Notes under the pieces: model-generated
Told to the model about the DNA's origin: nothing
The model's database searches: none
What the model saw: only the letters and a program-made list of their open reading frames with translations
In this document: piece by piece, positions 44,702 to 55,387 of the stretch
Layout of the letters: every line of letters begins with the position of its first letter
Numbering within the stretch: position 1 is the first letter of the stretch
Translations under genes and position numbers: made by a program
Assembly (NCBI GenBank): GCA_904066235.2
Contig: CAJFCV020000004.1
Coordinates: 6,386,001-6,450,000 of the forward strand
Origin: Bursaphelenchus xylophilus
Lineage: Eukaryota; Nematoda; Chromadorea; Rhabditida; Aphelenchoididae
Reading direction: 5' to 3'
DNA length: 64,000 bases

Positions 44702-45950
44702 CAGGGTGCGCCAATAAAATCTGGACTAAACTAAATTCCATGTAGCCTTTTTCGGACGGCCTAAGAATGGAAACTTTTAGCACTTTTAGAAAGGGTAGCA
44801 ACCGTACTGTAAAGCAACGGTAATGCCCAGGTCGGTGCCTATTGCAAGAGCGAAAAAATAGTCGAAAGTTTTTGGAGGTGCAGAAATTTTTTTTCCAGAT
44901 GATGACTGGGATATTAATTCTTCCATTATTTCTGCTAAGGGGGACTGACGTTCTTCAAATTTATTGTATATAAAGTACGTGCTGTTGACTTCTTAACAGC
45001 CAGCGGAATCATGGCTGGCGGCCGATCTGGCGGCGCTGGTGGCGGAAACAAAAAATGGCCCAAAAATTTGGATTTTTATGTTTTTAAGGATCTCAACGCA
45101 TGATTATGGCCCGCGTTGCTCCAAAATTCCGTGATTACAGAGCGTATACATAGACAATTGTCATAGTGTAAAAGAAAATCCGCACATACAAGGGGACAGT
45201 TTCTGCATAAATAAAAGTTCATGGGGGGAATTCAAGGCACGGTCATTCGGGACTTGAAACGTTTTGGCAGTTTGTAACAAGTTGGAAAGGCCTTAAGCAT
45301 TAAAATTAACATAGCGTTGTATACTGGGTACATGCTAATGTAGCCAAATCACTTTTAGAAATATCTAGTCCAAGATCACTCGAATAGCGAGCATACAGTA
45401 AATTATGCCACTGCAGTCACTATTTCATCCCCAGAGGCAGCAGATAGAAAAATCCTGTTTGAAAGGCGACTAGGCAGACTCTAGTTATCCTTGCAAAAGT
45501 AGTTATGGTGCTTAACATGTTTGGAATCACACAGGAAAACTTCTACATAAAAATCTTTGATTTAACGGAAGTTTTCGGGAAAAAGGGCCCGTTTTTAAGC
45601 CAACTTTGGCGAGCTGTAAAAAGCCTAATTGTCATAATGAGGCAAAATCAATTTCAGTGTATAAAAACCGACCGGAGCTGTATCAGAAAAAGTAAATTTC
45701 AGCCCATAGCATAAAACGGTAAAGATAGCGCAACCATTTTTTGACCAATTTGGGGTCCGTGTTTCAGGCGCCTTAGTTGTAAGCACTTATAATGGCAAAA
45801 CAAGTGTCGTAGACGATTATTTTGTCTGAAACTTTAAAGATAGCTTCTTGGACGTATTACACGTGTCCACAATTGCCCACTTTGTTCTCGTACTGTTCCA
45901 GCCCGCAGGGCAAGCAAAAATATTAGTCCAGATTTTATTGGCGCACCCTG
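44702..45950. mobile_element. Tc1/mariner-type element with perfect 28-bp ends
   Basis: The ends CAGGGTGCGCCAATAAAATC at 44702 and the inverse at 45950 match perfectly for 28 bases, and TA flanks both. The element is 1249 bases. The interior has no intact transposase ORF; any remnant is too decayed to identify by eye. Confidence 0.85.
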
Positions 45951-46002
45951 TAGTTACAGTATGACTGTCATGTTTTGCCTCGGCGTATATTGGGGTATTT
46001 AT

Positions 46003-47203
46003 AAAATTAGCCCAATATATTGACAATATGAAGTCGTTTGTAACTCATTCATTAACTTAATCACGTTTGGAGTGATATCCTTTATTTTCCCAGCTACAAA
46101 AAACAAAACTAGTACTTTAAAAATGAAAAAGTTTAGCAATCCAATACTTCGCAGTAAGATTTGTAATTTTTTCCCTTTCATCATCCGACTCCGGCAACTG
46201 GCCAACTAGTTTTCGGCTTCAAACCTAGACTTGGTTGCCGGGCTGGGCCGGCCCGGGCCGGTGTTCGGGCCGGGCCGGGCCAAAGCAAAATTGAAACGGG
46301 CCGGGCCGACCTGTTCCGGCCCGCGGGCCGGGCCGCAACTTTCGGCCCGGGCCGGCCCGGCAAAATTAAAATTCTGAATTTCAACGCGAAAAGTTGGGTT
46401 GCCAATAAAATTAAAACGCAAAGCCAAGAATAGGGTTTATATTTTTCTTACAGTAAGCATAATTTTATAAAAATAAAGCACGGAAGTACTCAAAAATGGC
46501 TAATAATAAGCAATTTTACCGGTAAAATATATTAATTGCTAATGTATATTAGTGTTTGTAGTAATTTTTTGAACAAACACTCAAAATAAGCGTAACCCAC
46601 ATCTTTAAAAACACAGTTAAGAAGCCGTGTGAAGCAACACTATCATCTTGCAGTTGAAAACCTTGGTAAACGTGGTTTCACCTTTGCTGAATCTATAAAA
46701 TTGACCTTGGGGCAATTTTTAATAGTCTGAAAACGGATTTCGGAAATTTTTTGATTAATTTTGAAAAGGCAATGCGTTGTTAAGTAATTTTTTGCTTTAA
46801 AAATGTGCTGTTAGTTGTTATAGTAAAGAAAAACATGTGACATCTAATAGCGAATTAAGGTTTTTTACTTCTTCTCAATTTTCGGGCCGGCCCGGGCCGG
46901 GCCGCGGGCTGGGCCGGGCCGAAGAAAAATTGAAACGGGCCGGGCCGACCTCTTCCGGCCCGCGGGCCGGGCCGCGATTTTCGGCCCGGGCCGGCCCGAG
47001 AGCCAAGTCTATTCAAACCCAAGTTTTGAACGGCAAAAAACAAATTTTGGCAAAATGTCAACATTCACTGATTTTTTATGACCAAATTCAACTTTTTTTT
47101 ACATTTTTTGAATGCAAAAGTGCTTTAAAAATTCCCTTCAATAACAGAAAATATGTTTTTAATATAAATACCCGGCTTCGCGGGTATTTGGGTATATACC
47201 CCG
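46003..47203. repeat. Dispersed repeat R, copy 2 (interrupted)
   Basis: This is the partner of 26150-27234. The core sequence is the same on both sides of a GGCC-rich insertion at 46226-47011. The terminal hairpin AAATACCCG/CGGGTATTT is retained. A second insertion sits directly at its right boundary (47204). Confidence 0.75.
46226..47011. mobile_element. hAT-like GGCC-rich element, 8-bp target duplication
   Basis: The ends are TAGACTTGG and its inverse CCAAGTCTA. The exact 8-bp duplication TTCAAACC lies at 46218-46225 and 47012-47019. Sub-terminal tracts of GGGCCGGGCC type lie on both ends in inverted orientation (46236-46365 and 46880-47000). The paralogous empty site at about 27056 has a single CTTCAAAACC. 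No ORF of biological meaning; the frames in the GGCC tracts are artefacts. Confidence 0.87.
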
Positions 47204-47431
47204 CACGTCAATCCAGCGCATTTCCTGAACCGTTTCGAAACTTCGTACCGTTTTCATTGGTTTAAAAGAGAGACGAAATGTCGCGAAATTATCGGCACTT
47301 TTTCTCGCCCGAAATAATTGTTTTTTTTCTCGAAAAGGAAGAAGAAAGATAAGAAAATGCGTTTTATCGGATTTTGAACGAATCACCAAAAAAGGGGCGG
47401 GAAATTTTTTCTTCTATTTTGGATTGACGTG
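47204..47431. mobile_element. Short CAC-ended element with CCCCG duplication
   Basis: The ends are CACGTCAATCCA and the inverse TGGATTGACGTG. The 5-bp duplication CCCCG lies at 47199-47203 and 47432-47436. The paralogous empty site at about 27230 reads ATACCCCGTCCGAA, exactly the flanks joined through one CCCCG. The element is 228 bases, non-autonomous. Confidence 0.85.
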
Positions 47432-47666
47432 CCCCGTCCGAATCCTGCCGCGGACCGACCCGGACTGCTTTTTTCTGTCGCGGGAAAAGAATTTTTCGGT
47501 TTCAATGCGAAAACATTTGGCGCAAAAATATTTATTCAAACATCAAAAATAAAATATATTTTTTGTTTTCCTCGCCCGTACGGATTCGTTTTTTCAGCCC
47601 AATTTCCGTGGGAAATTAACCGATTGCCTAATTTTCATACAGCTTAACCATCTAGTCTAGAAAAAA

Positions 47667-50600
47667 ATGCACCGCCGTGGAAAGCCCGTGACCATGGTAT
47701 GTGATAACAGTATAGTACAAGGTATTGGAATTTAGAATTTGGAACAATGGATGATCCCGAGGTTTGAAGAAACAATCCAAGCCGGACCAGGTTGGAACTC
47801 TACCTTTTCCACAACAACGAGGAAAAGTTCCATATCTAGGTTTGATGTTACTGATTGTTCTTTGTGGAGGAGCCGGGTAAGCGACTGTTTTTTCTTTTCA
47901 AAGATTCTAATTTGACTAAAAAATAATTTTCTTTCCTTTTTAGCAATACACTGTAGCCTTGGAAGAGGAAAGTCGGGCCAAGGAAAATATGCCTATGCCT
48001 GAAAGTTCGTTGTTGAAAAGCGGAGTAAGTGTTTAAAGGTGTAGTATCGTCTATTTGAGATAAGCATATATTCTCTTCTTTTTTTGCAGGAGAATGATGT
48101 ACTTGGAACCACCTTTCTAAATGTGACTGATGGAAGCCTATGGAGAACAAAAATTAATGGGAGCCGGGTAAGGGACTGTTTTTTCTTTTCAAAGATTCTA
48201 TATTTGACTAAAGAATAATTTTCTTTCCTTTTTAGCAAAACACTGTAGCCTTGGAAGAGGAAAGTCGCGCCAAGGAAAATATGCCTATGCCTGAAAGTTC
48301 GTTGTTGAAAAGCGGAGTAAGTGTTTAAAGGTGTAGTATCGTCTATTTGAGATAAGCATATATTCTCTTCTTTTTTTGCAGGAGAATGATGTCCTTGGAA
48401 CCACTTTTCTAAATGTGACTGATGGAAGCCTATGGAGAACAAAAATTAATGGGAGCCGGGTAAGGGACTGTTTTTTCTTTCAAAGATTCTATATTTGACT
48501 AACGAGGGAATGGTCTGAACTTCCCCCAGCGTTTGGGAAAATGACTAGTACAGGCGGATAGGGCAGGTCAACTTTAGTAAAAAGAGCCATTTTCCAGCTG
48601 CGAAATAAGCCTAGCCGACGAGAAAAATCGACCGAAAGTTCCACAAAAATTTCCTCTTTCTCTTCCCTCGGAAAGAAGAGCGGTGTCCAGTGGTTCGGTT
48701 AGCCGAGTGGATAAAGCATCCGCTCGATATTCTTTTGGGGGTTGGTTCGATTCCGGGGTCTCGCGAAGGAACGTGATAAGGCTTTGATGAGCGAGATCAA
48801 ACTCTAACAACCCAAAAAAATTTATTTTGCCTTTTTCAAAGTCAAGTCTATCACAAACAAGTATAACTTTGACGTTTCATCGCTTTGAAGGTTCGGAAGC
48901 ACCCAAAAATTCATTTGTTGACGATTATTGTTTTGGTATAATGCCTCTAAAAACGTATAAAAATGGCAAAACATTTTTTTTGGGTTGTTAGAGTTTGATC
49001 TCGCTCATCAAAGCCTTATCACGTTCCTTCGCGAGACCCCGGAATCGAACCAACCCCCAAAAGAATATCGAGCGGATGCTTTATCCACTCGGCTAACCGA
49101 ACCACTGGACACCGCTCTTTTTTTCCGAGGGAAGAGAAAGAGGAAATTTTTGTGGAACTTTCGGTCGATTTTTCTCGTCGGCTAGGCTTATTTCGCAGCT
49201 GGAAATTGTCTCTTTTTACTAAAGTTGACATGTTCTATCCACCTGTACTGGTCATTTTCCAAACGCTGGGGGAAGTTCAGACCATTTCCTCGTAAAGAAT
49301 AATTTTCTTTCCTTTTTAGCAAAACACTGTAGCCTTGGAAGAGGAAAGTCGCGCCAAGGAAAATATGCCTATGCCTGAAAGTTCGTTGTTGAAAAGCGGA
49401 GTAAGTATTTAAAGGTGTAGTATCATCTATTTGAGGTAGGCATACGTTCTCTTCTTTTTTTTGCAGGAGAATGATGTACTTGGAACCACTTTTCTAAATG
49501 TGACTGATGGAAGCCTATGGAGAACAAAAATTAATAGCAGCCGGGTAAGCGACTGTTTTTTTCTTTTCAAAGATTCTAATTTGACTAACAAGGGATCGGC
49601 AAAACCGCGCATCCTGGTTTTTTCTTGAGACATACACCATTTGAAAGAGCGTAAAAAACTGGTCTAGGATCACATTTTATTAGCTGCTATTTTCGCTCTA
49701 CGACTTAGCTAACGAGCGCTCTTTAGTTCTAGGTTTATCTCACCTTTTTCCGAGGAAACAAATCCGAACGGTTTCCAAAGCACAGCGCAGCAGTGCTTCG
49801 GTGGCATAGTGGGGTAAGGCGCTGAACAAGGCGAACCTGCAGACCGGGTCCGAAACCCCCTTTGATCTTTTTTGATTTTTTCAATATTACAAACCAAATA
49901 AGGTCTGGAAGTAGTGTTTGAGTTTCGTATAGATATTTGTAGTATAATGGGAGCTGTTTTTTAACAAAAACCGAGATTTTTTTTCATTCTTTCGAATTTA
50001 TAGTCCTTGCCCTTGAAGTGGGTATTATGGCTGAAATTTTCAACGGCTTCCAAATTTTTAAGAGTAAAGTCAGGTAAGCTTGATCTAGGAAAGTACGTTA
50101 AAATTGAGTCTGAAAACGGTTTACATGTTTTCTACCCGCTATGTTGCATTGGGTTACACGACCTAAAAGATCGTGTGATCACATATTGTGAACATCGACT
50201 TGGGTATCTGAAGGTCGGAAAAAAGTATGTATTTTGCATAGGATGAAGCGTTGGACGTCATGGGTATTAGACATAAGAAAAGTAATTCTCCAATCTCTTT
50301 AGCCTTTCAAAAGCAAAGAGTCGTGAAATCCAACTAGGAATTTTTAAAAAATGCTCGCTAGCTAGGGCGTAAAGCAAAAATAGCAGCTAATAAAAGGTGA
50401 TCCTAGACCAGTTTTTTACGCTCTTTCAAATGGTGTATGTTTCAGGAAAAACCCAGGATGCGCGGTTTTGCCGATCCCTTCTAACAATAAGGAATAATTT
50501 TCTTTCCTTTTTAGCAATGCACTGTAGCATTGGAAGAGGAAAGTCGGGCCAAGGAAAATATGCCTATGCCTGAAAGTTCGTTGTTGAAAAGCGGAGTAAG

Positions 50601-53548
50601 TGTAGATAAATGCAATTGAGATAAGCATATATTTTCTTCTTTTTTGCAGGAGAGTGATGTCATTGGAACCACTTTTCAAAATGTGACTGATGGAAGTCTA
50701 TGGAGAACAAAAATTAATAGGAGCCGGGTAAGGGGCTGTTTTTTTTCAAAGATTCTATGTTTGACTAAAGAATAATTTTCTTTCCTTTTTAGCAATACAC
50801 TGCAGCCTCGGAAGAGGAATGTCGGGCCAAGGAAAATATGCCTATGCCTGAAAGTTCGTTGTTGAAAAGCGGAGTAAGTGTAGATAAATGCAATTGAGAT
50901 AAGCATATATTCTCTTCTTTTTTTGCAGGAGAATGATGTCCTTGGAACCACTTTTCAAAATGTGACTGATGGAAGTCTACGGAGAACAAAAATTAATCAT
51001 TCAGAAGCTTTACAAGAGCCTCCATTGCGCGAGGAGGAGGAATTAAGCGAAAATTTGATGAACTTATCAATGAGTGAATTCACTGGTCCCGTGAATCCGT
51101 TATTAAGAAAGTTTTCATCAAATTTGGCCCAGAAATCTCGACAGAGTCTAATGCCTTTGGATCCGAGAAGGCCTTCGGTGCCACGGATGTCCCTCGGTCC
51201 AATGTTCAGGAATTTGAGTCTGAAACGGAAATCTTCATTAAATTCGGAGATTTCGAACGGTTCATCTCCTCATACATCAAGTGGAAGATCTTCCAGAACG
51301 TCTGAGCCGTCCACTCCGAGGTCACCGGCTAGGAAGGTTATGAGTTTGGTAAGCGATAATTATTTGGTTGATTCAAAAGTTTTCGCCATTTTTTGTGACA
51401 CTTTAAAAAAAAATCCAGATCATGATTGAATGTATGTTTAAAATGAAAGCATATATGTACGGGGTAGACCTTTGCAAAATTCCAGAATATTTCAAAAACA
51501 TAAAAAAAATCTCCGTTTGTGTCAAGGTGAGTATCCCGGAGCCTAGTAATTTTCCGGCTCACTAAAAAATTCCGGGTTTGGTGTTATTCGTACTTGGGAT
51601 GACAGTAGTTTCTTGTGAAAGTATTGCTTTACTTATATGTATCTACTCTGGCGTTTTTTGCAGCGTCTCATAAATTTGAGAGCCGAGTTCTCGATCGAAG
51701 GCAGATTTTAAAAAAAAATTTTTTTGGAAGGGGTTCGATGTTGTAAGAAGCTGTTAATCTAAGGTAATCCACAAGCAGCCCCAGCATATATATCGGGCAA
51801 ATTGGCATTGGTTGAAATTTTTAAAAAATTTAAAGACATGGCGGGAAACTTTTGAATCAACCTAACATTTAAAGCAAATTACGGTGTTTTAACTTTTAGA
51901 CCAAAAAATCTTCCCCGAAATTGGTGGATCGAGTCAGGATTATGGAGCTGATAAAAGCGGCACAGGAAAAAAGTTATGCATCGCCAACGATCTCATCCCT
52001 CAGCAAGTCGAAAAGTGATTTTGGATCTCCTGATTTTCAAGTAGTATTAAACCCGGGGAAGAGACGGGACAACAAGGAAGGGAGGTCATCAGCATTGGAG
52101 ATGATCGCTTACAATTATCAGACACCAACTCGGGATGAAAGAAATCGTCCCTTGGAAGAAGAAGAACTGTTGAGTGGCCCAATCCCTTCACAGCCGGCTC
52201 GGCTTAGTCATTCCGTCAATCCTAGGATTCTGTTTGATGGAGAGGGTGGGTTTTTAGGGATACTTTTCGTGTTCTATATAGTTATTTAGAAACGGTAATC
52301 AATTCGGGGGATCTTTTATCTCAGCCAATTCAAAGTCAGAAGAACCAGCCGCTGGGTTTCCTGAATGAGAGTGACATTACTTTGGGTTCAGAGTCCCCGC
52401 TAAGGAAGGAGGATGTCAGAATCTCGACTGGGCATCTTCCCAGCGAAAGTCACTTCTTCTCTGATTCTGTGGTTGGTCTAGAGTTCTGTGAAGACTTACC
52501 CGGATCGAGTCAAGACAGTGGATTCGATTCAACTAAAATAATGTCATTTGCGAGAGAATCAGACGACACGGGGGCGTCCCTCCAATTAGAAGAAGGTCTC
52601 AGATCTCCAGCTCCAAAACATCTTGTTATCGCCGCAAAGAAACAAAAACCATTGAAAGAAGCCAAGATTAGACCTCCGAAAATAGTTGTCGTGAGTTTTG
52701 TTTCATTTGTACAAGCTGGGAGATTTTTGCGGCCCGATTTAAATTGGCTATGACTTCTTTACTTTTTGGTCCAAATCTTAAGATTTTTCCCTTAATCGGA
52801 TGTTAAAGTTGTCTGTCTGAAAATGGAACATAGTGTTGAACAAAAAAGTCAGACTGTCGTTTGGTGTGGCTGTAGATACTCAAATTCAAAGGGTTATGGG
52901 CGTTGGAAAATACAGTTTTTACCTAATTTTGTCCATAAATTTCGATTTTTTTGGCAAATTTCACCTTTGTTTGGGCCCAAAACGTTGACTCAATTTTGCG
53001 GATTTCAAAATTTTCTATCTTCTACCGTTCCCGAGATATATCCGATTTTCGAGAATTTTTTAATTTTATTCATCTGTATAGCATATTCGGTATCAAGAAA
53101 AGCGGGAGATTCTGAGGGCTCGGGAAAAAAGAATATTTGGCTGAAAAATAAAGAAGTTATAGCCAATTGCAATTGAAATTGGGCCGCAAATTGCCTTACC
53201 CTATTTATAACTTTTTTTTTTTTAATTTTAGGGCGCTGATGAATTTGCATCGGATCATAATTTGAGAAGGTCGACGAGAACAAGACCAACGCGGCGACTG
53301 AATCATGGTGCTGGAGAACGTCTGATCTACTCTCCTGGAGGATGTAAGTTGATCCTCTATGGAATGCTGTATTTTTAGCTGTTATTGGAATTGAACAGGG
53401 CAAAATCTATCATCCTTTATGTATAAAGTACAATACACCTGATCTTGCGAAGGCTTTTGAAATGGATAAGAAGGCGAAAAAAAATAGAGCTGAGATGAGG
53501 AAGGTGCAGAGGGAAGGACGAAATCAGAGACTCGCCCAGTCTCAGTAA
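47667..53548 (+). CDS. CENP-C-like centromere protein candidate with five tandem exon pairs
   Basis: Exon 1 (47667-47696) and exon 2 (47736-47876) are followed by five copies of an 81-base exon and a 78-base exon. The 81-base exons start at 47944, 48236, 49320, 50515 and 50793. The 78-base exons start at 48090, 48382, 49467, 50650 and 50929, the last fused to a long exon ending 51348. Further exons are at 51900, about 52290-52690, 53232-53343 and 53379-53548. All repeat exons are phase 0. Repeat motifs are EEESRAKENMPMPESSLLKS and NVTDGSLWRTKIN. Near the C-terminus RRSTRTRPTRRLNHGAGERL plus IYSPGG resembles the CENP-C motif, which binds the CENP-A nucleosome. The rest is Ser/Pro-rich and disordered-looking. 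No cupin domain follows, only a basic 60-residue tail. The assignment rests on that motif. Confidence 0.6.
48680..48762 (+). other. tRNA-like sequence in left arm of element D
   Basis: The A-box TAGCCGAGTGG (about 48700-48710) and a perfect B-box GGTTCGATTCC (about 48744-48754) are present. The anticodon arm is not canonical. The inverted copy is at 49035-49117. Confidence 0.6.
49035..49117 (-). other. tRNA-like sequence in right arm of element D
   Basis: Inverted copy of the 48680-48762 sequence, nearly identical, with both box motifs intact on the minus strand. Confidence 0.6.
49589..50481. mobile_element. Fold-back element E, tRNA-like core, TAA duplication
   Basis: It is 893 bases, in the next copy of the repeated intron of the CENP-C-like gene. 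The ends are CAAGGGATCGG and, inverted, GAAGGGATCGG. TAA lies on both sides (49586-49588 and 50482-50484). The arms are about 130 bases (49589-49718 and 50352-50481). The interior has a tRNA-like unit on the plus strand. Confidence 0.85.
49793..49862 (+). other. tRNA-like sequence in element E
   Basis: TGGCATAGTGGGG is an A-box-like stretch. CGGGTCCGAAACCCC is a T-arm/B-box with one deviation. GCGCTGAACAAGGCG could form an anticodon-like arm. No functional tRNA is claimed. Confidence 0.5.
52700..53215. repeat. Diverged element of the H family in an intron
   Basis: The left side (GCGGCCCGATTTAAATTGGC) and the inverted right side (GCCAATTGCAATTGAAATTG then GGGCCGCAAATTGC) resemble the ends of the 26200-26893 element. 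Terminal CAGGG bases are eroded. It makes up most of the 541-base intron 52691-53231. Confidence 0.6.
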
Positions 53549-53696
53549 TTAAAGTATTGTGTAACGGTCTGAATTGTTATGTTATTACTCACAATATATG
53601 TACATTTTTTACTTTTATGTTTAAAAATTAAATAATTTTGTTTATGCAAATTAAGTAAGAAACGGAAAGTTCCATTTTTAAACAATTTGTGGAGCG

Positions 53697-54631
53697 ATGG
53701 CTGTTCACCCAAGAGATCCGATGGCGTCGTTGAAGTTGCCTTTATCTCTCCGAGATCTGCCTAAATCAGTTCTGACTTCGAGTTCCAGCCCTCCTCAGAA
53801 GTCCGATCCCAAATTTCCGGAATTTACTCACGGAATAGGTGTCGTCTTCGATTATCAGACGTATTTCAAGAAGAAGAGAGACAAGCATTCCGGGATTAAA
53901 CTTAATTCGGCCTTGGAATTCACCGCTAAACTCGAAAGGTATGCGATCAGAATGGCCAAGGAAAACTCGAGTAAGTGGATAAGCTTTGGGGACTGAGTCT
54001 GGATGGGGTTCCGAGAACATACCACTTGTGGTCAGCAGGCCAAATGTTAATCGGTTTCTATTTTCTCTCGGCTTATTAATCCCCTCCGGATTAAACATGT
54101 TGTAGCATGTGCATGGGAGTGATTGCGTCATCTCCATTTCAGAGATTAATCGGCTTCTTCGCCCGAAACATCCAAATCTGGCCCCCAAATGTTCGATTTG
54201 CGAACTTTTTCTGTTAGAGAACCCAGCTACCGTATACTTCCACATTTGTGAGTTGCCTCCTAATACTAACTTTATAAAAATGATGATTAATTTATTGATC
54301 ATTACGTTTTAGGGTCCTCGGATACAAAAAATGCAATGTCCTTGAGTTGGAATCAGGTCCCCAGAAATGTGGCCAAGGAGATTGGCGATGGCGAGGTAAC
54401 AAAGCCGGCCAGAAAATATGGTTTCAGTATCTGAGTGGCCCCGTAGATTTGTGTAATAGTTGTACGGAGACGATGAAATGGGCTCAAGAAAGAATCGAAT
54501 GGCATCGGATGAAGAGGAACATCAGGAATGGGAAGGACCTACCGGCTATTTGTGATCTCTACACTCAGTTACAGACTGCGATGAGATTAGTCCATTTTTG
54601 TTCTATCGAATATAATCTGGCCTTACAATAA
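53697..54631 (+). CDS. Unrecognised protein with a CxxC...CxxC zinc-finger-like pattern
   Basis: Exons: 53697-53970, 54143-54247, 54313-54395 and 54428-54631, with a 32-base intron between the last two. The N-terminus is Ser/Pro-rich, then comes a conserved-looking region (FTHGIGVVFDYQTYFKKKRD). After that KCSICELF and, about 55 residues later, DLCNSCTETMKW could bind one zinc ion. A basic helical segment (RIEWHRMKRNIRNGK) follows. The Cys pairs recall GATA-type fingers, but the spacing is too long and I do not assign a family. The gene starts 148 bases after the CENP-C-like gene, so the two may share an operon. Confidence 0.6.
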
Positions 54632-55030
54632 GTTATATTTTGTGACATTTCCAATAACAACCAAAACCTGAGGGTCCCAAAATAATTAGGTTATATTTTG
54701 GATATACATAGATCAGACCACCCACGAAGACATCCTTGCCTAGGGACTTCCAAAAAAGAGCCAACAATTATTTAAAATTCGGATCCAAAAATCTTCGGAA
54801 ATTGCTCAGAAAATTTATTTTTTTGGAAAAGGATTACTAAATTAACTAAACTGCAAAAAGTAGGAATTGAGCTCAAAAGTACAGAATGATCGTCAATCTC
54901 CCCCGCGGACTCTAAAATAAGTCAGAGATGGCCTTTGAGCTGATGGCCAATTAGCAGGTTCACCATGCTATTTCACGTCCCTTTGACATTTGTTTTTGTT
55001 TTCAGACACCCCAATTCGAACGCATCAAGA

Positions 55031-55387
55031 ATGCTGCAGCTCGAGGCTAATCTTCAAGTCCACAGGGATTCCGTTGAACGAATTGGGTAAGCCGTAATGA
55101 CATGCGTTGATAAAAGAAAGGTCAATTTTATTGTATTATAATATCGTTGTAGGAAGGAAATTGCGGCCCTTCGAGGACTCCCTTCGATCCGAGAGAATGG
55201 CCATGAACTCTTGTTGTACTCGAATATTAGACAATACAGTAGCTACTTCCTCAAAGTAAGCATCTTTTTTATTGTTTATGTCATCACGGAACTCAAAACG
55301 GCCTCTTTAGAAGTACTTCCTTTTTGTTGACTTATCTTAATAGTTAATTAATTGCAGAAAGTTTTCTATTCTTACGATATCCTTTAA
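55031..55387 (+). CDS. Small unrecognised helical protein (about 62 residues)
   Basis: Possible exons 55031-55086, 55153-55255 and 55358-55387. They join in frame as MLQLEANLQVHRDSVERIG, KEIAALRGLPSIRENGHELL, then LYSNIRQYSSYFL and KKVFYSYDIL. The first half has a heptad-like pattern typical of a short coiled coil. TTTTCAG lies just upstream at about 55005-55011 and could be a trans-splice acceptor, or these could be extra exons of the gene before. No family was recognised. Confidence 0.4.

Larger units (their letters stand above)
48503..49292. mobile_element. Fold-back element D, two tRNA-like cores, TAA duplication
   Basis: It is 790 bases and lies in an intron of the CENP-C-like gene. The ends are CGAGGGAATGG and the inverse of CGAGGAAATGG, with TAA on both sides (48500-48502 and 49293-49295). 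The arms are about 320 bases each, so the tRNA-like sequence is part of the arms and appears once on each strand. Confidence 0.9.
47944..51006 (+). repeat. Tandem genomic repeat carrying exon pairs of the CENP-C-like gene
   Basis: The unit spans the 81-base exon, a short intron, the 78-base exon and a second intron, about 280-293 bases in the copies not interrupted by insertions. Five units are present. Units 2 and 3, and 3 and 4, are separated by inserted fold-back elements. Coding and intron sequence are both highly similar between units, showing recent duplication. Confidence 0.93.

Noticed and set aside
46181..47064. Similar Pro/Gly/Arg-rich ORFs around the second GGCCC element
   Set aside because: Same cause. 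The insertion with 8-bp duplication explains the sequence.
48680..49117. Pair of divergent functional tRNA genes
   Set aside because: They are the two arms of one fold-back element. Structures are incomplete.
54347..54631. Unspliced reading of the last exon of the four-Cys gene
   Set aside because: It would need a different frame from the exon before. A 32-base intron (54396-54427) joins the frames and keeps the Cys pair.
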